Source: Paenibacillus sp. JJ-100 (GTDB lineage Bacteria; Bacillota; Bacilli; Paenibacillales; Paenibacillaceae). From it: 64,000 nucleotides of DNA. Both the position numbers and the translations under genes were made by a program. The DNA lies in assembly GCF_948329825.1 (NCBI RefSeq), contig NZ_CAOJCM010000001.1, forward strand, positions 124,001-188,000, read 5' to 3'. The stretch's first letter is position 1. Every line of letters starts with the position of its first letter. This document shows positions 27,326 to 36,801 of the stretch, piece by piece. The notes beneath the pieces are model-generated. The model ran no database searches. It was not told the origin of the DNA and saw only the letters and a program-made list of their open reading frames with translations.

Positions 27326-29227
27326 ATGATGACATTGGTACGCTTGCATGAAGTATCAAAAGAATGGAACGGTATTGAATTGTTCGCAGGATTGAACCTG
27401 GAAATTAACGAAGGCGAACGACTCGCCATTTTAGGCCGTAATGGATGCGGCAAAACAACACTTTTACGCATGATACTTGGCGAAGAGCAAGGTGGTGGAC
27501 GTATTGACCGTCATCTTCCGTTACCCGAGTGGGGGTTCATGCGACAACGTTCAGAGGTGCCAAGTGGATTAAAGGTACTGGATGCAGTACGTCAGGAGAG
27601 TGGGCGTATGGACGAGATTAAGCGAAAATTGGATGAATTAGAGCGCCGATTGAGCGATGCTGATGCTGCCGGAAATGCCAACTTACTTGACGAGTATGCC
27701 CGTTCATTGGAAGAATATGAGCAATTGAATGGATACATGTGGGAAACCGAGGTGGAGAAGGTATTGACCCGTCTGGGGTTAACCGCAGAACACTGGAGCA
27801 TGCCATATCACTCACTCAGCGGCGGTCAGAAAACGAAAGCCAGGCTTGCTGGACTGTTGGTTAGCAAGCCCAAGTTCCTGATCCTGGATGAACCGACCAA
27901 CCATCTGGACGAGGAGAGCATGCGCTGGCTGGAAAACTGGTTATCAGCATACGAAGGGACGGTCTTGTTTGTATCCCATGACCGAACATTTATTGATCGG
28001 GTAGCGACTAGTGTGATTGAATTCAGCCCTGACCAATTGAAAAAATATAAAGGCGGATATACAGATTATAAAGCGCATAAAGAGCGAGAGCTAAAGGAAC
28101 AGGAGACACTCTATCGTAAACAGCAGTTGGAGCGAAAAGCTCTGGAGGAAACGATTCGCAATTACCAAGAGTGGTTTCATAAGGCCCACAAAGCTGCACC
28201 TGATCAGGAAGTGAAGATCACTCAGAGTTTTTACAAGGCCAGAGCCAACAAAAATATTTCACGTTACCATGCCAAACAGAAGCAGCTGGAACGACTGGAG
28301 AATGAGCGGGTGGATAAACCGCGTGAAGCCGCCAAATTGAACATGGAACTCCAGATGAGCTCAATCGGGGCTAGGCAGCTTCTTGCGCTGGAAGAAGTAA
28401 GTTTCTCGTATAATCCTGCGCAGTCATTTCTTTGCGATTTGCGAATTGCCGTAGAGCGCGGGGATCGGCTCGCGGTTCGCGGACCGAATGGAACGGGGAA
28501 GAGCACGCTGCTGAAATTAATGATTGGTGAGCTCCAGCCTTCGCAGGGAAAGGTGAGTCGCCATCCACAGCTCAACATCGGTTACTTCTCACAAGAGCTT
28601 GAAGGTTTGCCAGAGGAAGCAACGTTGCTAGACAGCTTACTGGTTCTTCCTTCCATGACACAGAGTGCTGCACGGACTATTCTGGGATGTTTTTTATTTT
28701 CGAGAGAAGATGTGTTCAAACGTATTGGCGACTTGAGTATGGGGGAGAAGTGTCGCGTTGCTTTCCTTAGACTGTATTTCGGCGGTGCCAATCTGCTAGT
28801 GCTGGATGAGCCAACCAATTACTTGGACATTGATACCCAAGAAGTGATGGAGAATGTGTTAAAAGAGGCTTCTGGCGCACTGGTTATTGTATCCCACGAC
28901 CGGATGCTGATTCGATCTCTGGCGAATCGCCTATGTGACTTGAAGCCGGACGGAACGATATCACTCTTCGAGGGCGGTGTGGCAGATTGGGAGCAATCTG
29001 TGAAGCTACGGGAGTCTGCACTGGATACTCGTGATTCGGATGACGAACGTCTGCGGCTGGAGATGCGACTGTCCGAATTGCTTTCTCCGGTGAGCGGTGC
29101 GGGGACAGAACGTGAACGTCTTGTGGTCGCTGAGTCCGCGGCAGAGAGAGAGGCGGAAGCAGCCGAGATTCGTGCAATTCAGCAGCGATTGAAAGAGCTG
29201 AAGAAGCAAGGTGCATCTTCAACATAG
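27326..29227 (+). CDS. ABC-F family ATPase (possible ribosome protection factor)
   Basis: The protein has 633 residues, two nucleotide-binding domains and no membrane segment, as in ribosome-acting ABC-F proteins. Domain 1 has Walker A GRNGCGKTT, signature LSGGQKTKARLA and Walker B LILDEPTNHLD. Domain 2 has GPNGTGKST, an atypical signature LSMGEKCRVAF and LLVLDEPTNYLD. The charged interdomain linker is about 100 residues (NYQEWFHKAHK to DKPREAAKL) and there is a charged C-terminal helix. Start is ATG 27326 (another ATG follows at once) after AAAGGATGAGG. The attenuator-like leader suggests antibiotic-induced ribosome protection; a housekeeping YdiF/YfmR-like role cannot be excluded. Confidence 0.85.
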   Translation: MMTLVRLHEVSKEWNGIELFAGLNLEINEGERLAILGRNGCGKTTLLRMILGEEQGGGRIDRHLPLPEWGFMRQRSEVPSGLKVLDAVRQESGRMDEIKRKLDELERRLSDADAAGNANLLDEYARSLEEYEQLNGYMWETEVEKVLTRLGLTAEHWSMPYHSLSGGQKTKARLAGLLVSKPKFLILDEPTNHLDEESMRWLENWLSAYEGTVLFVSHDRTFIDRVATSVIEFSPDQLKKYKGGYTDYKAHKERELKEQETLYRKQQLERKALEETIRNYQEWFHKAHKAAPDQEVKITQSFYKARANKNISRYHAKQKQLERLENERVDKPREAAKLNMELQMSSIGARQLLALEEVSFSYNPAQSFLCDLRIAVERGDRLAVRGPNGTGKSTLLKLMIGELQPSQGKVSRHPQLNIGYFSQELEGLPEEATLLDSLLVLPSMTQSAARTILGCFLFSREDVFKRIGDLSMGEKCRVAFLRLYFGGANLLVLDEPTNYLDIDTQEVMENVLKEASGALVIVSHDRMLIRSLANRLCDLKPDGTISLFEGGVADWEQSVKLRESALDTRDSDDERLRLEMRLSELLSPVSGAGTERERLVVAESAAEREAEAAEIRAIQQRLKELKKQGASST

Positions 29228-29240
29228 CCTGATGACATGC

Positions 29241-29269
29241 TTGCTATTTTGCCGTGTTTTGCATATAAT
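29241..29269 (+). promoter_or_regulatory. Promoter of pheST
   Basis: TTGCTA (29241-29246) and TATAAT (29264-29269) are 17 bases apart, just downstream of the ABC-F stop codon. Confidence 0.75.
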
Positions 29270-29279
29270 AATGAACGAT

Positions 29280-29610
29280 CATCGATCATTAGTATCGATA
29301 AAGGTTTGAATTGAACAAACGTATTGATGGAGACAAGTAAGCAGTGCCTCTGGACAGGGAGGAAGCGCCGTAGATTGAGAGCGTTTCTGTAGAACCAGGC
29401 TGCTGAAATTCACTCCGGAGCGGTTCCCTGAACTTGATGATGTGTGTACACACAGCGAAGACAGTAGGGGCAAACGGTTAACGGTCGTTATTCCGTACAG
29501 AGTGAGACAGAACGTGTTGCATTGCATGATACGATGTGACATCGGGAGTCTAACAAGGGTGGTACCACGGTCTTTTCGTCCCTTTTGGGGAGAAAAGGCC
29601 TTTTTTTGTT
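29280..29610 (+). ncRNA. T-box leader (phenylalanine specifier) of pheST
   Basis: The T-box sequence AAGGGTGGTACCACGG lies at 29555-29570. In the specifier region, CTGAAATTCACTCCGGAGC places TTC (Phe) at 29409-29411. Uncharged tRNA-Phe would favour antitermination. The terminator lies at 29571-29608. Confidence 0.93.
29571..29608 (+). terminator. T-box terminator before pheS
   Basis: TCTTTTCGTCCC pairs imperfectly with GGGGAGAAAAGG around a short loop, followed by seven T residues. Confidence 0.85.
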
Positions 29611-29642
29611 GCAATTACAGCACATTAAGGAGGCAATTACAC

Positions 29643-30677
29643 ATGAAAGAACGTTTAGAAGCTTTGAAGATCGAAGCGCTAGAACAGTTGTCTGGCGTGA
29701 ACGATCCGCAGGCGCTTGGTGATCTGCGTGTAAAGTATTTGGGAAAAAAGGGTGCGTTAACTGAGATTTTGCGCGGTATGGGTGCGCTGAGTGCTGAGGA
29801 GCGTCCAGTCATTGGGCAAGTAGCCAACGATGTTCGTGGAGCGATTGAAGAAGTCATCGACCGCAAGCAGGAGCAGTTCCAGAAGGAAGAGACTGCGAAG
29901 CGACTTCAATCGGAGAAGATTGACGTGACTTTGCCGGGACGTCGCGGACGTCAAGGCGGACTGCATCCACTGACGAAAGTGGTGCAGGAGATCGAAGATA
30001 TTTTCATCGGTATGGGATACCGTGTTGCGGAAGGTCCTGAGGTAGAAATGGACTATTATAACTTTGAGGCGCTGAATCTGCCAAAGAATCACCCGGCCCG
30101 GGATATGCAGGATTCCTTCTATGTTACTGAAGATCTGCTGATGCGCACACATACTTCTCCAGTACAGGTACGTACGATGCAAAGTATGAAGGGTGAAGTG
30201 CCAGTCAAGGTCATCTGTCCAGGTAAAGTATACCGCCGTGATGACGATGATGCGACGCACTCCTTCCAGTTCCACCAGGTAGAAGGCCTCGTTATTAGCG
30301 AGAATATTCGGATGAGTGACCTGAAAGGAACGTTGCTGCAGTTTGTACGTGAGATGTTCGGGGCCCACACGGAGATTCGTCTGCGTCCAAGCTTCTTCCC
30401 GTTCACCGAGCCAAGCGCAGAAGTGGATGTAACTTGTGTACAATGCGGTGGCAGCGGCTGCCGGGTTTGCAAACAAACAGGCTGGCTTGAAATTTTGGGC
30501 GGTGGCATGGTTCACCCGAAAGTGCTTGAGATGGGCGGATATGATCCGGAGAAATACAGTGGTTTCGCCTTCGGTATGGGGGTAGAGCGGATCGCAATGC
30601 TGAAGTACGGCATTGATGACATTCGTCATTTCTACAACAGTGACCTGACTTTCCTGAAACAATTCGGACGGTTGTAA
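29643..30677 (+). CDS. pheS: Phenylalanyl-tRNA synthetase alpha subunit
   Basis: This is the catalytic subunit of the alpha2-beta2 enzyme that charges tRNA-Phe. The 344 residues comprise an N-terminal coiled coil, motif 2 (FHQVEGLVI preceded by [11 protein letters not shown]) and motif 3 ([18 protein letters not shown]). Start is ATG 29643 after AAGGAGG; the open frame upstream is T-box sequence. A CxxC pair ([12 protein letters not shown]) is present in the catalytic domain, as in many bacterial PheS. pheT follows after 47 bases. Confidence 0.96.
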   Translation: MKERLEALKIEALEQLSGVNDPQALGDLRVKYLGKKGALTEILRGMGALSAEERPVIGQVANDVRGAIEEVIDRKQEQFQKEETAKRLQSEKIDVTLPGRRGRQGGLHPLTKVVQEIEDIFIGMGYRVAEGPEVEMDYYNFEALNLPKNHPARDMQDSFYVTEDLLMRTHTSPVQVRTMQSMKGEVPVKVICPGKVYRRDDDDATHSFQFHQVEGLVISENIRMSDLKGTLLQFVREMFGAHTEIRLRPSFFPFTEPSAEVDVTCVQCGGSGCRVCKQTGWLEILGGGMVHPKVLEMGGYDPEKYSGFAFGMGVERIAMLKYGIDDIRHFYNSDLTFLKQFGRL

Positions 30678-30724
30678 TTAGATTGAGCGCTACACTAATA
30701 AATAGATTAAGGAAGTGAACGTGC

Positions 30725-33178
30725 ATGAGAGTATCGACAGATTGGCTGTCTGATTATATTGCCCTTGAAGGTGTCACACCGCAGGAGCTGGCTGAGAAAA
30801 TTACGCGTGCAGGGATTGAAATTGATGTAGTGGAGAACCGCAACCAGGGTGTAAACAAGGTCGTTGTCGGTTATGTGAAGAGTAAGGAGAAGCACCCGGA
30901 TGCGGACAAACTGAATGTCTGTGTGATTGATGCAGGCCAAGAGGAAGAGTTACAGATCGTCTGCGGAGCGAAAAATGTGGATGCGGGTCAAAAGGTAGCA
31001 GTAGCCCTCGTAGGCGCGAAACTCCCTGGTGGGCTGGATATCAAAAAGGCTAAGCTGCGCGGCGTGGTATCGCTCGGTATGATCTGCTCCGCCAAAGAGC
31101 TCGGCATGAACGATAAATTGCTGCCTAAAGATCAACAAGAAGGTATCCTTGTTCTGCCGGAAAACACAGAGATCGGCACACCAATCAGCCAGGTACTGGG
31201 TCTGGACGATCATGTGCTGGAGCTGGATCTGACACCGAACCGTTCCGACGCTTTGAGTATGCGTGGTGTAGCATACGAAGTGGGAGCGATTCTGGGACGT
31301 GAAGTGACGTTGCCGAATCCGAAAGATCAGCTAGTCGAAGCTGGCGATGAAGCGGCTAATCATATTTCTGTAGCGATCAAAGCACAGGAGCAATGTAGCC
31401 ACTATGCAGCTCGTTATGTGACTGGAATCAAGCTTGGCGCTTCCCCGCTCTGGATGCAAAACCGTCTTATGGCAGCAGGTGTGCGTCCGATTAATAATAT
31501 CGTAGATATTACGAATTATGTCATGCTTGAATACGGTCAGCCGCTGCATGCGTTTGATGCAGATAAGCTGGAGAATGGCCGCATTGAAGTACGCATGGCC
31601 CATGAAGGCGAAACGATTGTGACGTTGGATGGTCAGGAGCGCAAACTGGAGCCGCATATGCTGCTCATTACCGATGGCGTGAAGCCTGTCGCCATCGCTG
31701 GGGTTATGGGCGGTGAAAACTCCGAGGTATCGGAAAGCACCGTGAATCTTTTGCTGGAGTCCGCCAAGTTCGATGGCGGAACTGTTCGGAAGACGTCGCG
31801 CCAACTGGGGCTGCGTTCCGAAGCAAGCTTGCGTTTTGAAAAAGAGGTAGACCCGGGGGCGGTTATTACCGCTCTGGATCGTGCGGCTGAACTCATTCAG
31901 CGTTATGCGTCTGGCCAAGTACACCAAGGCATTGTTCAGGCTGGCGTCGAAGCTTCCGAGAAGCGTGTCATTCAACTGTCTCTGAACAGACTGAATCGTT
32001 ATCTGGGAACGGATCTGTCTTTGCTTGAGGTGAAAACGATCTTCTCACGATTGCATTTTACTTATGGTGATGGGGAGCAGGGCGTTCTCGATGTTGAAGT
32101 GCCAACGCGCAGAGGAGATATCACACTAGATGTCGATTTGTTCGAAGAGGTTGCGCGGTTGTACGGATACGACAACATTCCAACCACATGGATTGAAGGT
32201 CCAACTACACCAGGGGCATACACGCGTCCTCAGGCCATTCGTCGTACGATCCGTGGAGTGATGTCGGGTAGCGGCTGGCAGGAGATGATCAGTTATTCCT
32301 TTGTCCATCCGGACAAAGCTGTGCTGTTCCCTGCATTGACTCAAGGAAGCAAAGCCGTTAAATTGGCTATGCCGATGAGCGAGGATCGCAGTGTGCTGCG
32401 TACGAGTATTTTGCCACAGATGCTGGATGCTGCTGTATACAACATGAATCGGAAACAGGATTCACTCGCTGCGTTTGAAATCGGAAGTGTATTCTTCACA
32501 GAGGAAGAAAAACTGACCAAGCAACCACATGAAATTCCAGTACTGGCACTGCTCCTTACAGGTAACCGTGCAGCGCAGCAATGGAATGTTGGAGCAGAGG
32601 AAGTAGATTTCTTTGACATCAAAGGTGCACTTGAGAACTTGTTTGCATACTTGGGGCTGGAGCAGCGAATTCGTTTCGTAGCGAACAGTCCGGAAGGGTT
32701 CCATCCAGGGCGTTCTGCCTCCGTATATCTGGATGGCAAAGAGGGCAACGAAGGTACATTGATTGGTACTCTTGGTCAATTGCATCCAGAACTACAACAG
32801 CAATATGATCTGAACGATGTTTATGTTGCCGAAATCGCTCTTGAAGCAATCTATGAGGAAGCGGATGCGGATATCCGTTATCGCGAGCTTCCACGCTTCC
32901 CGGCAGTGGAGCGGGATATTGCGGTAGTCGTTAACAAGGAGATTGAGGCGGGTGATATGCTTCGCGCCATCCGTGAATCCGCAGGTGAACTGTTACAGAC
33001 GGTACAGGTATTCGATGTATTCACAGGTAGCAAATTAGGTGAAGACAAGAAAAGTGTGGCCATGGCTCTGGTATATCGGAATCGTGAGCGCACACTGACC
33101 GATGAAGAGATTACTGAAGTCCATGCCCGTGTGGTAGCACGTCTGGAAGAGCAATTTAACGCAGAATTGCGTAAATAG
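30725..33178 (+). CDS. pheT: Phenylalanyl-tRNA synthetase beta subunit
   Basis: The protein has 817 residues with the expected order: EMAP-type tRNA-binding fold (about 40-155, VGYVKSKEKHPDADKLNVC), B3/B4 editing domain (about 215-390), B5, the catalytic-like core, and the C-terminal anticodon-binding FDX-ACB domain (RYRELPRFPAVERDIAVVV onward). It deacylates mischarged Tyr-tRNA-Phe and binds the tRNA. It is co-transcribed with pheS under the Phe T-box. Confidence 0.96.
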   Translation: MRVSTDWLSDYIALEGVTPQELAEKITRAGIEIDVVENRNQGVNKVVVGYVKSKEKHPDADKLNVCVIDAGQEEELQIVCGAKNVDAGQKVAVALVGAKLPGGLDIKKAKLRGVVSLGMICSAKELGMNDKLLPKDQQEGILVLPENTEIGTPISQVLGLDDHVLELDLTPNRSDALSMRGVAYEVGAILGREVTLPNPKDQLVEAGDEAANHISVAIKAQEQCSHYAARYVTGIKLGASPLWMQNRLMAAGVRPINNIVDITNYVMLEYGQPLHAFDADKLENGRIEVRMAHEGETIVTLDGQERKLEPHMLLITDGVKPVAIAGVMGGENSEVSESTVNLLLESAKFDGGTVRKTSRQLGLRSEASLRFEKEVDPGAVITALDRAAELIQRYASGQVHQGIVQAGVEASEKRVIQLSLNRLNRYLGTDLSLLEVKTIFSRLHFTYGDGEQGVLDVEVPTRRGDITLDVDLFEEVARLYGYDNIPTTWIEGPTTPGAYTRPQAIRRTIRGVMSGSGWQEMISYSFVHPDKAVLFPALTQGSKAVKLAMPMSEDRSVLRTSILPQMLDAAVYNMNRKQDSLAAFEIGSVFFTEEEKLTKQPHEIPVLALLLTGNRAAQQWNVGAEEVDFFDIKGALENLFAYLGLEQRIRFVANSPEGFHPGRSASVYLDGKEGNEGTLIGTLGQLHPELQQQYDLNDVYVAEIALEAIYEEADADIRYRELPRFPAVERDIAVVVNKEIEAGDMLRAIRESAGELLQTVQVFDVFTGSKLGEDKKSVAMALVYRNRERTLTDEEITEVHARVVARLEEQFNAELRK

Positions 33179-33222
33179 GACGGAAGTCAATTTTTTGAAC
33201 AAAGATTAGCAGGAATTGCTTG

Positions 33223-33267
33223 AAGTCACATCGAATCCTTAGCATTAGAGGATCGATGTGACTTTTT
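33223..33267 (+). terminator. Terminator of pheST
   Basis: AAGTCACATCGA-TCCT pairs with AGGA-TCGATGTGACTT and is followed by a T-run. Confidence 0.9.
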
Positions 33268-33316
33268 TGTCATGACAGCTTAGAATCAACATACAGACTT
33301 GAAGGAGGGCACAACT

Positions 33317-36088
33317 GTGACTACACCTGATCGTACACGCGTCACCGTAGAGATCTACGGGACTTCCTATAAACTGGTTGGCAGCAGTGCCGACTATATG
33401 AAACAAGTAGCTAATCTGGTAGATGAGCGCATGAGCGCTATCTCCAAAAGTCATTCACGTTTGGATACACCGCGCATTGCTGTACTTGCGGCTGTACATA
33501 TGGCTGAACAGTCTCTTCAGACGCAAGAAATCCGAAACGAACTTAAAATGCTCACTGGAGAACGAACAGAACTACGAAATGAAATTAATCGGTTAAACGC
33601 CATTCAGAGTGAACATCAAAAAGAATTGCAGCAACGCGACCAGTTGATCGCCGAGGTGAAGCAGCAGAAAAATGAGGTGGAGCAGGCTTTGCAGAAGCTT
33701 GCCTCTGAGAAACAGGCTGAAATCTCGAAGCTGAATCGTTTATTGGAGCAGGAGCGCAGCCAGATGAAAGAGCAAATGCAGAAACTGCAAGCTCAAACGG
33801 CTGCACAACTTAAAGAGGCAGAAGCCAAAGGCGCAGCACGTGTAAAAGAAGCAGAAGACAAGGCGGCAAGTCAGCTCAAGCAGCTACAGGCGCAGTCTGC
33901 TGCGCAGCTTAAAGAAGCCCAGCAACATGCTGCAAGAGAGCTGCAACAGGTGCAGGCCAAAGCGGCTGCCCAATATAAAGAATTGCAGGACAGAAGCGCA
34001 GCGCAATTGAAAGAGGTAGAGCGTAAGGCTGTTGCTGAACGTCAAAAAGTGGAAGCTCAGGCAGCGGAGCAAGTACAGGCAGCCAGAGAAGAAGCTGAAT
34101 CGACAATTTTGTCCGAACTGGAGCAGGCTGAAGACAAATTGAAGCAGGTGCAGAAGGAGGCAACTCTTCAATATGATAAGCTGCAGGAACAGATGAATCA
34201 GCGTTTGGAACAAGCGCAGCAAGAGAGGGACGCGCTTGCAGCTCAAGCGAAGCAGGAGCAAGAAATGTTGCAGCTTGAAGCAGAGCAGAAGCTTCAAACC
34301 GCCATGGAACAGCTACAAGCGGAATTCACAGCCCGCTCAGAACAATCCGAACTGGAATGGATGGAGAAAGAGTCAATACTTGAAGAACAACTAAAAGCAG
34401 AGCAAGAGGCGTCTACTTCCCGTGCCGCGGAGATCGAAGCTGTTGCTGAGGAACGCCTTAAGCAAGAGCAGGACAAGTTGAAGCGTCAGCTCGAGCATGA
34501 ACGTGCACAAGCATCTGCTCGACTTGCAGAGATCAATGAACAGTTGGTAGAGGTTCGTCAACAACTCAAACAGGCGCAAGAGACGGTTTCCGAACAGGAA
34601 CAGCTGCTGCAGGCAGAGCGTACTCAAGTGGAGTCGTTGCAACAGGAGCAGAAGGCTCGCACACAGGAGCTGGAGATGCAAACGCGTCGCATTGCTGAGC
34701 TCCAGCAGCAGCTCGATCAGCTGAAAGAAGACAGCATGGAGCTTCAAAACAAACTTCGCGAAACGGAGCAGTCGTTGAATCAGGCTCGTGAGTCCCAGCA
34801 GCAGTGGCAAGATCAGTACAATGAAGCGGTGGATCGTGAAACGGCGATCACAGCTCAGCTTCACAAACTTCAAGAACAGCATGCCCAGCTTGAGCAGGAT
34901 GCACAGCATCTCCTTGAGGCAGAAGCTAAGTCTGAAGAGGAACAGCGTAGACTGCAAAAAGTTCTTGAGCAAGCTCATGCCGCAGTACGCACTTTGCAAA
35001 ATGAAATCACTGCCCTCACTGAGAGTGAACAATCTTGGAAAGAACTTGCTGAACAGCGACTGGCTGACATTGGTGATCTGGAGAATCAGATTTTGGAAGC
35101 AACCGAACAGAATGAGACATTGGAAGCGGGTGTTCAGTCCCTGCATGATGAACTCACAGTCGTGAAGGAAGAAGCAAGACTGTACAATGAAGAGGCCGTT
35201 CGATATGAGAAGGAAACGGAGATTCTGGAAGAGAAGCGACAACAACTGGTCGAGGAACTTCAGGGCACTCGTCATGAGTTGAATGACACTCGGGATGAAT
35301 TGCAAGGGGCTCAAGAGGAGTTGAGCCGTCTGCAAGAACAGTATAAGCAGATTCGTAACGATTACAGTGATGCTCTGCAACGTGAAGAAAACGTTGGCTC
35401 CCGGATGAGTGAACTGGAAGTGGAGAAACAAAACCTGGAAGAGGCACTTAATGAAGCAAGACAATCGGCAGAGCAGCTTGCCAAACGCTATGCGGAGCAA
35501 GCGAATCAGCTCGCACAGACAGAAGAGGAAGCACTCGAATGGCAAATCAAACATGAGGATCTCTCTGCTAGTCAAGCCGAGTTATCTTCCCGTATTCAAC
35601 AGCTGACGACACGAGAACAAGAGCTGCGAGCACAATTGGAAGAGGCAGTGCATGCCGCAGAGCAGAAGGAACAGGTCTGGCAGCAACGTGCGGATGATTG
35701 GTCGGCGCAGGAGCAAGTTTGGCAGGAACGATGGACAGCGCTGGAGGAAGAGCTGACAACGTGGCAACGTGAAAGCGCGGCAAGCTCGGAGAAGCTGGAT
35801 GAACTGACGCAGGAACGAGAGCAGTTGTTGAAAGAACAGACACAGCGAGAGCAGCTATTGACCGAAGCTGATGAAGAGAAGCGGATTATGGAGAATGAAC
35901 TGCGAGAAATTAGTGAACGTTATGAGTTAGCCGCTAACCAGCTTCGTCTGCTGCAAGTTGAGCGGGAAATGGAGCAGGAGAAAGCGGAGAAGCTAAACAC
36001 AGAGTATCGTCAGCTACATGATGAATATACGAAATTACAGACGGAATATAACGAATGGATTGAATTGATTGAGCAGGACCAAACGTAG
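33317..36088 (+). CDS. ZapA-like cell-division protein fused to a giant coiled coil
   Basis: Residues 1-95 are a ZapA domain (RTRVTVEIYGTSYKLVGSSA near the start, then VANLVDERM and LAALVHMA-type helices), which in other bacteria cross-links FtsZ filaments. ZapA is normally 85-110 residues; this product is 923. The remainder is almost continuous heptad-like, Glu/Gln/Ala-rich coiled coil with internal near-repeats such as AAQLKEAEAKGAARVKEAED. GTG 33317 is chosen because AAGGAGGG lies 8 bases upstream. The position between pheT and mutS2 matches zapA in B. subtilis, but cvpA (yshB) and polX are absent. No frameshift is needed to read the fusion. Confidence 0.85.
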   Translation: MTTPDRTRVTVEIYGTSYKLVGSSADYMKQVANLVDERMSAISKSHSRLDTPRIAVLAAVHMAEQSLQTQEIRNELKMLTGERTELRNEINRLNAIQSEHQKELQQRDQLIAEVKQQKNEVEQALQKLASEKQAEISKLNRLLEQERSQMKEQMQKLQAQTAAQLKEAEAKGAARVKEAEDKAASQLKQLQAQSAAQLKEAQQHAARELQQVQAKAAAQYKELQDRSAAQLKEVERKAVAERQKVEAQAAEQVQAAREEAESTILSELEQAEDKLKQVQKEATLQYDKLQEQMNQRLEQAQQERDALAAQAKQEQEMLQLEAEQKLQTAMEQLQAEFTARSEQSELEWMEKESILEEQLKAEQEASTSRAAEIEAVAEERLKQEQDKLKRQLEHERAQASARLAEINEQLVEVRQQLKQAQETVSEQEQLLQAERTQVESLQQEQKARTQELEMQTRRIAELQQQLDQLKEDSMELQNKLRETEQSLNQARESQQQWQDQYNEAVDRETAITAQLHKLQEQHAQLEQDAQHLLEAEAKSEEEQRRLQKVLEQAHAAVRTLQNEITALTESEQSWKELAEQRLADIGDLENQILEATEQNETLEAGVQSLHDELTVVKEEARLYNEEAVRYEKETEILEEKRQQLVEELQGTRHELNDTRDELQGAQEELSRLQEQYKQIRNDYSDALQREENVGSRMSELEVEKQNLEEALNEARQSAEQLAKRYAEQANQLAQTEEEALEWQIKHEDLSASQAELSSRIQQLTTREQELRAQLEEAVHAAEQKEQVWQQRADDWSAQEQVWQERWTALEEELTTWQRESAASSEKLDELTQEREQLLKEQTQREQLLTEADEEKRIMENELREISERYELAANQLRLLQVEREMEQEKAEKLNTEYRQLHDEYTKLQTEYNEWIELIEQDQT

Positions 36089-36155
36089 CGGATCGCTTTT
36101 TCGTTCGTTGAGGTTTTGACCAGCGAACGCTTGCACAATTTGTTATAATACAAAA

Positions 36156-36188
36156 GAGCTCCCGTCGCTACGGGGGCTCCTTGTTTTG
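36156..36188. terminator. Bidirectional terminator
   Basis: GAGC-CCCGT-CGCT-ACGGG-GCTC is flanked by TTGTTTT on the + side and by CTCTTTTG on the - side, between the convergent coiled-coil and cupredoxin genes. Confidence 0.8.
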
Positions 36189-36192
36189 AAGT

Positions 36193-36567
36193 TTATTCTT
36201 CTACAATAATTTTGGAGATCATGCTACTATGACCTGAACCGCAAAAAACGGAACAAGACATCTCAAACTCACCGGTTTTCTCAGGGGTAATTACTTTGGA
36301 GCTTTTCTGAGTATCCAGCTGAAGATTCAGCTCAGGTACCAGGAGACCGTGATTTCCGTTGACGTTTTCATAAACAATCTTGACCGGGACACCTTTTTTT
36401 AGTCGGTATTCAGGTTGATCGAACTCGTAGTTGCTCGCCTTGATCACCAATTGTTCACTGGCAGTAGCCTCCGGTTCGGATGCTTGAGAATCGTTGTTGC
36501 TTCCGCACGCAGCAAGAACAAGAATTAACATACAGGCGGCAAGCCATGTCATACCTTTCTTCATCAT
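36193..36567 (-). CDS. Cupredoxin lipoprotein with CuA-type ligand motif
   Basis: This 124-residue exported lipoprotein (signal peptide ending LAAC) has a single cupredoxin domain. The C-terminal CSVFCGSGHSSM has the Cys-x3-Cys-x3-His-x2-Met spacing of the CuA site of cytochrome oxidase subunit II, and an upstream His (GNHGLLVPELN) could complete it. There are no membrane helices and no oxidase genes nearby. It may be a copper carrier, electron carrier or nitrous-oxide/oxidase-assembly-like protein. Start is set by AAGGAGG before the double ATG. Confidence 0.83.
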   Translation of the reverse strand: MMKKGMTWLAACMLILVLAACGSNNDSQASEPEATASEQLVIKASNYEFDQPEYRLKKGVPVKIVYENVNGNHGLLVPELNLQLDTQKSSKVITPEKTGEFEMSCSVFCGSGHSSMISKIIVEE

Positions 36568-36727
36568 TTGCCTCCTTACGTGTGAGTTGTATAAAATTTG
36601 AATCATTACTCCAGTCATCATACCTCAATTTGACAATGCCTGTACATGTCGGGTATGTCGTTTTTTTGAAATTTGATCGAATGCACGTTCTGTGGATGTT
36701 TCAAATATGAAAAAACTCTCAAATATG

Positions 36728-36762
36728 AAAAAAACCTCTTCAGGCCACTGGCCTTCCGAGGT
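36728..36762 (-). terminator. Terminator of the small membrane protein gene (reverse)
   Basis: On the - strand, AACCTC-AAGGCC-AGT-GGCCT-GAGGTT is followed by seven T residues. Next to it, near 36700-36735, the block TCAAATATGAAAAAA is directly repeated. Confidence 0.85.
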
Positions 36763-36801
36763 TGATACGTCTTCGTAACGAGAGGTAAGTCATTTCAAGT
36801 G

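Noticed and set aside
27114..27329. 71-codon frame across the ABC-F leader
   Set aside because: It lacks a ribosome binding site, runs through the terminator and overlaps the real start. The 22-codon frame from 27128 fits better.
29757..30662. 301-codon reverse frame inside pheS
   Set aside because: Antisense shadow of a highly conserved gene.
34391..35575. 394-codon reverse frame inside the coiled-coil gene
   Set aside because: It is the Leu/Phe-rich antisense shadow of a Gln/Glu-rich coiled coil and has no ribosome binding site.
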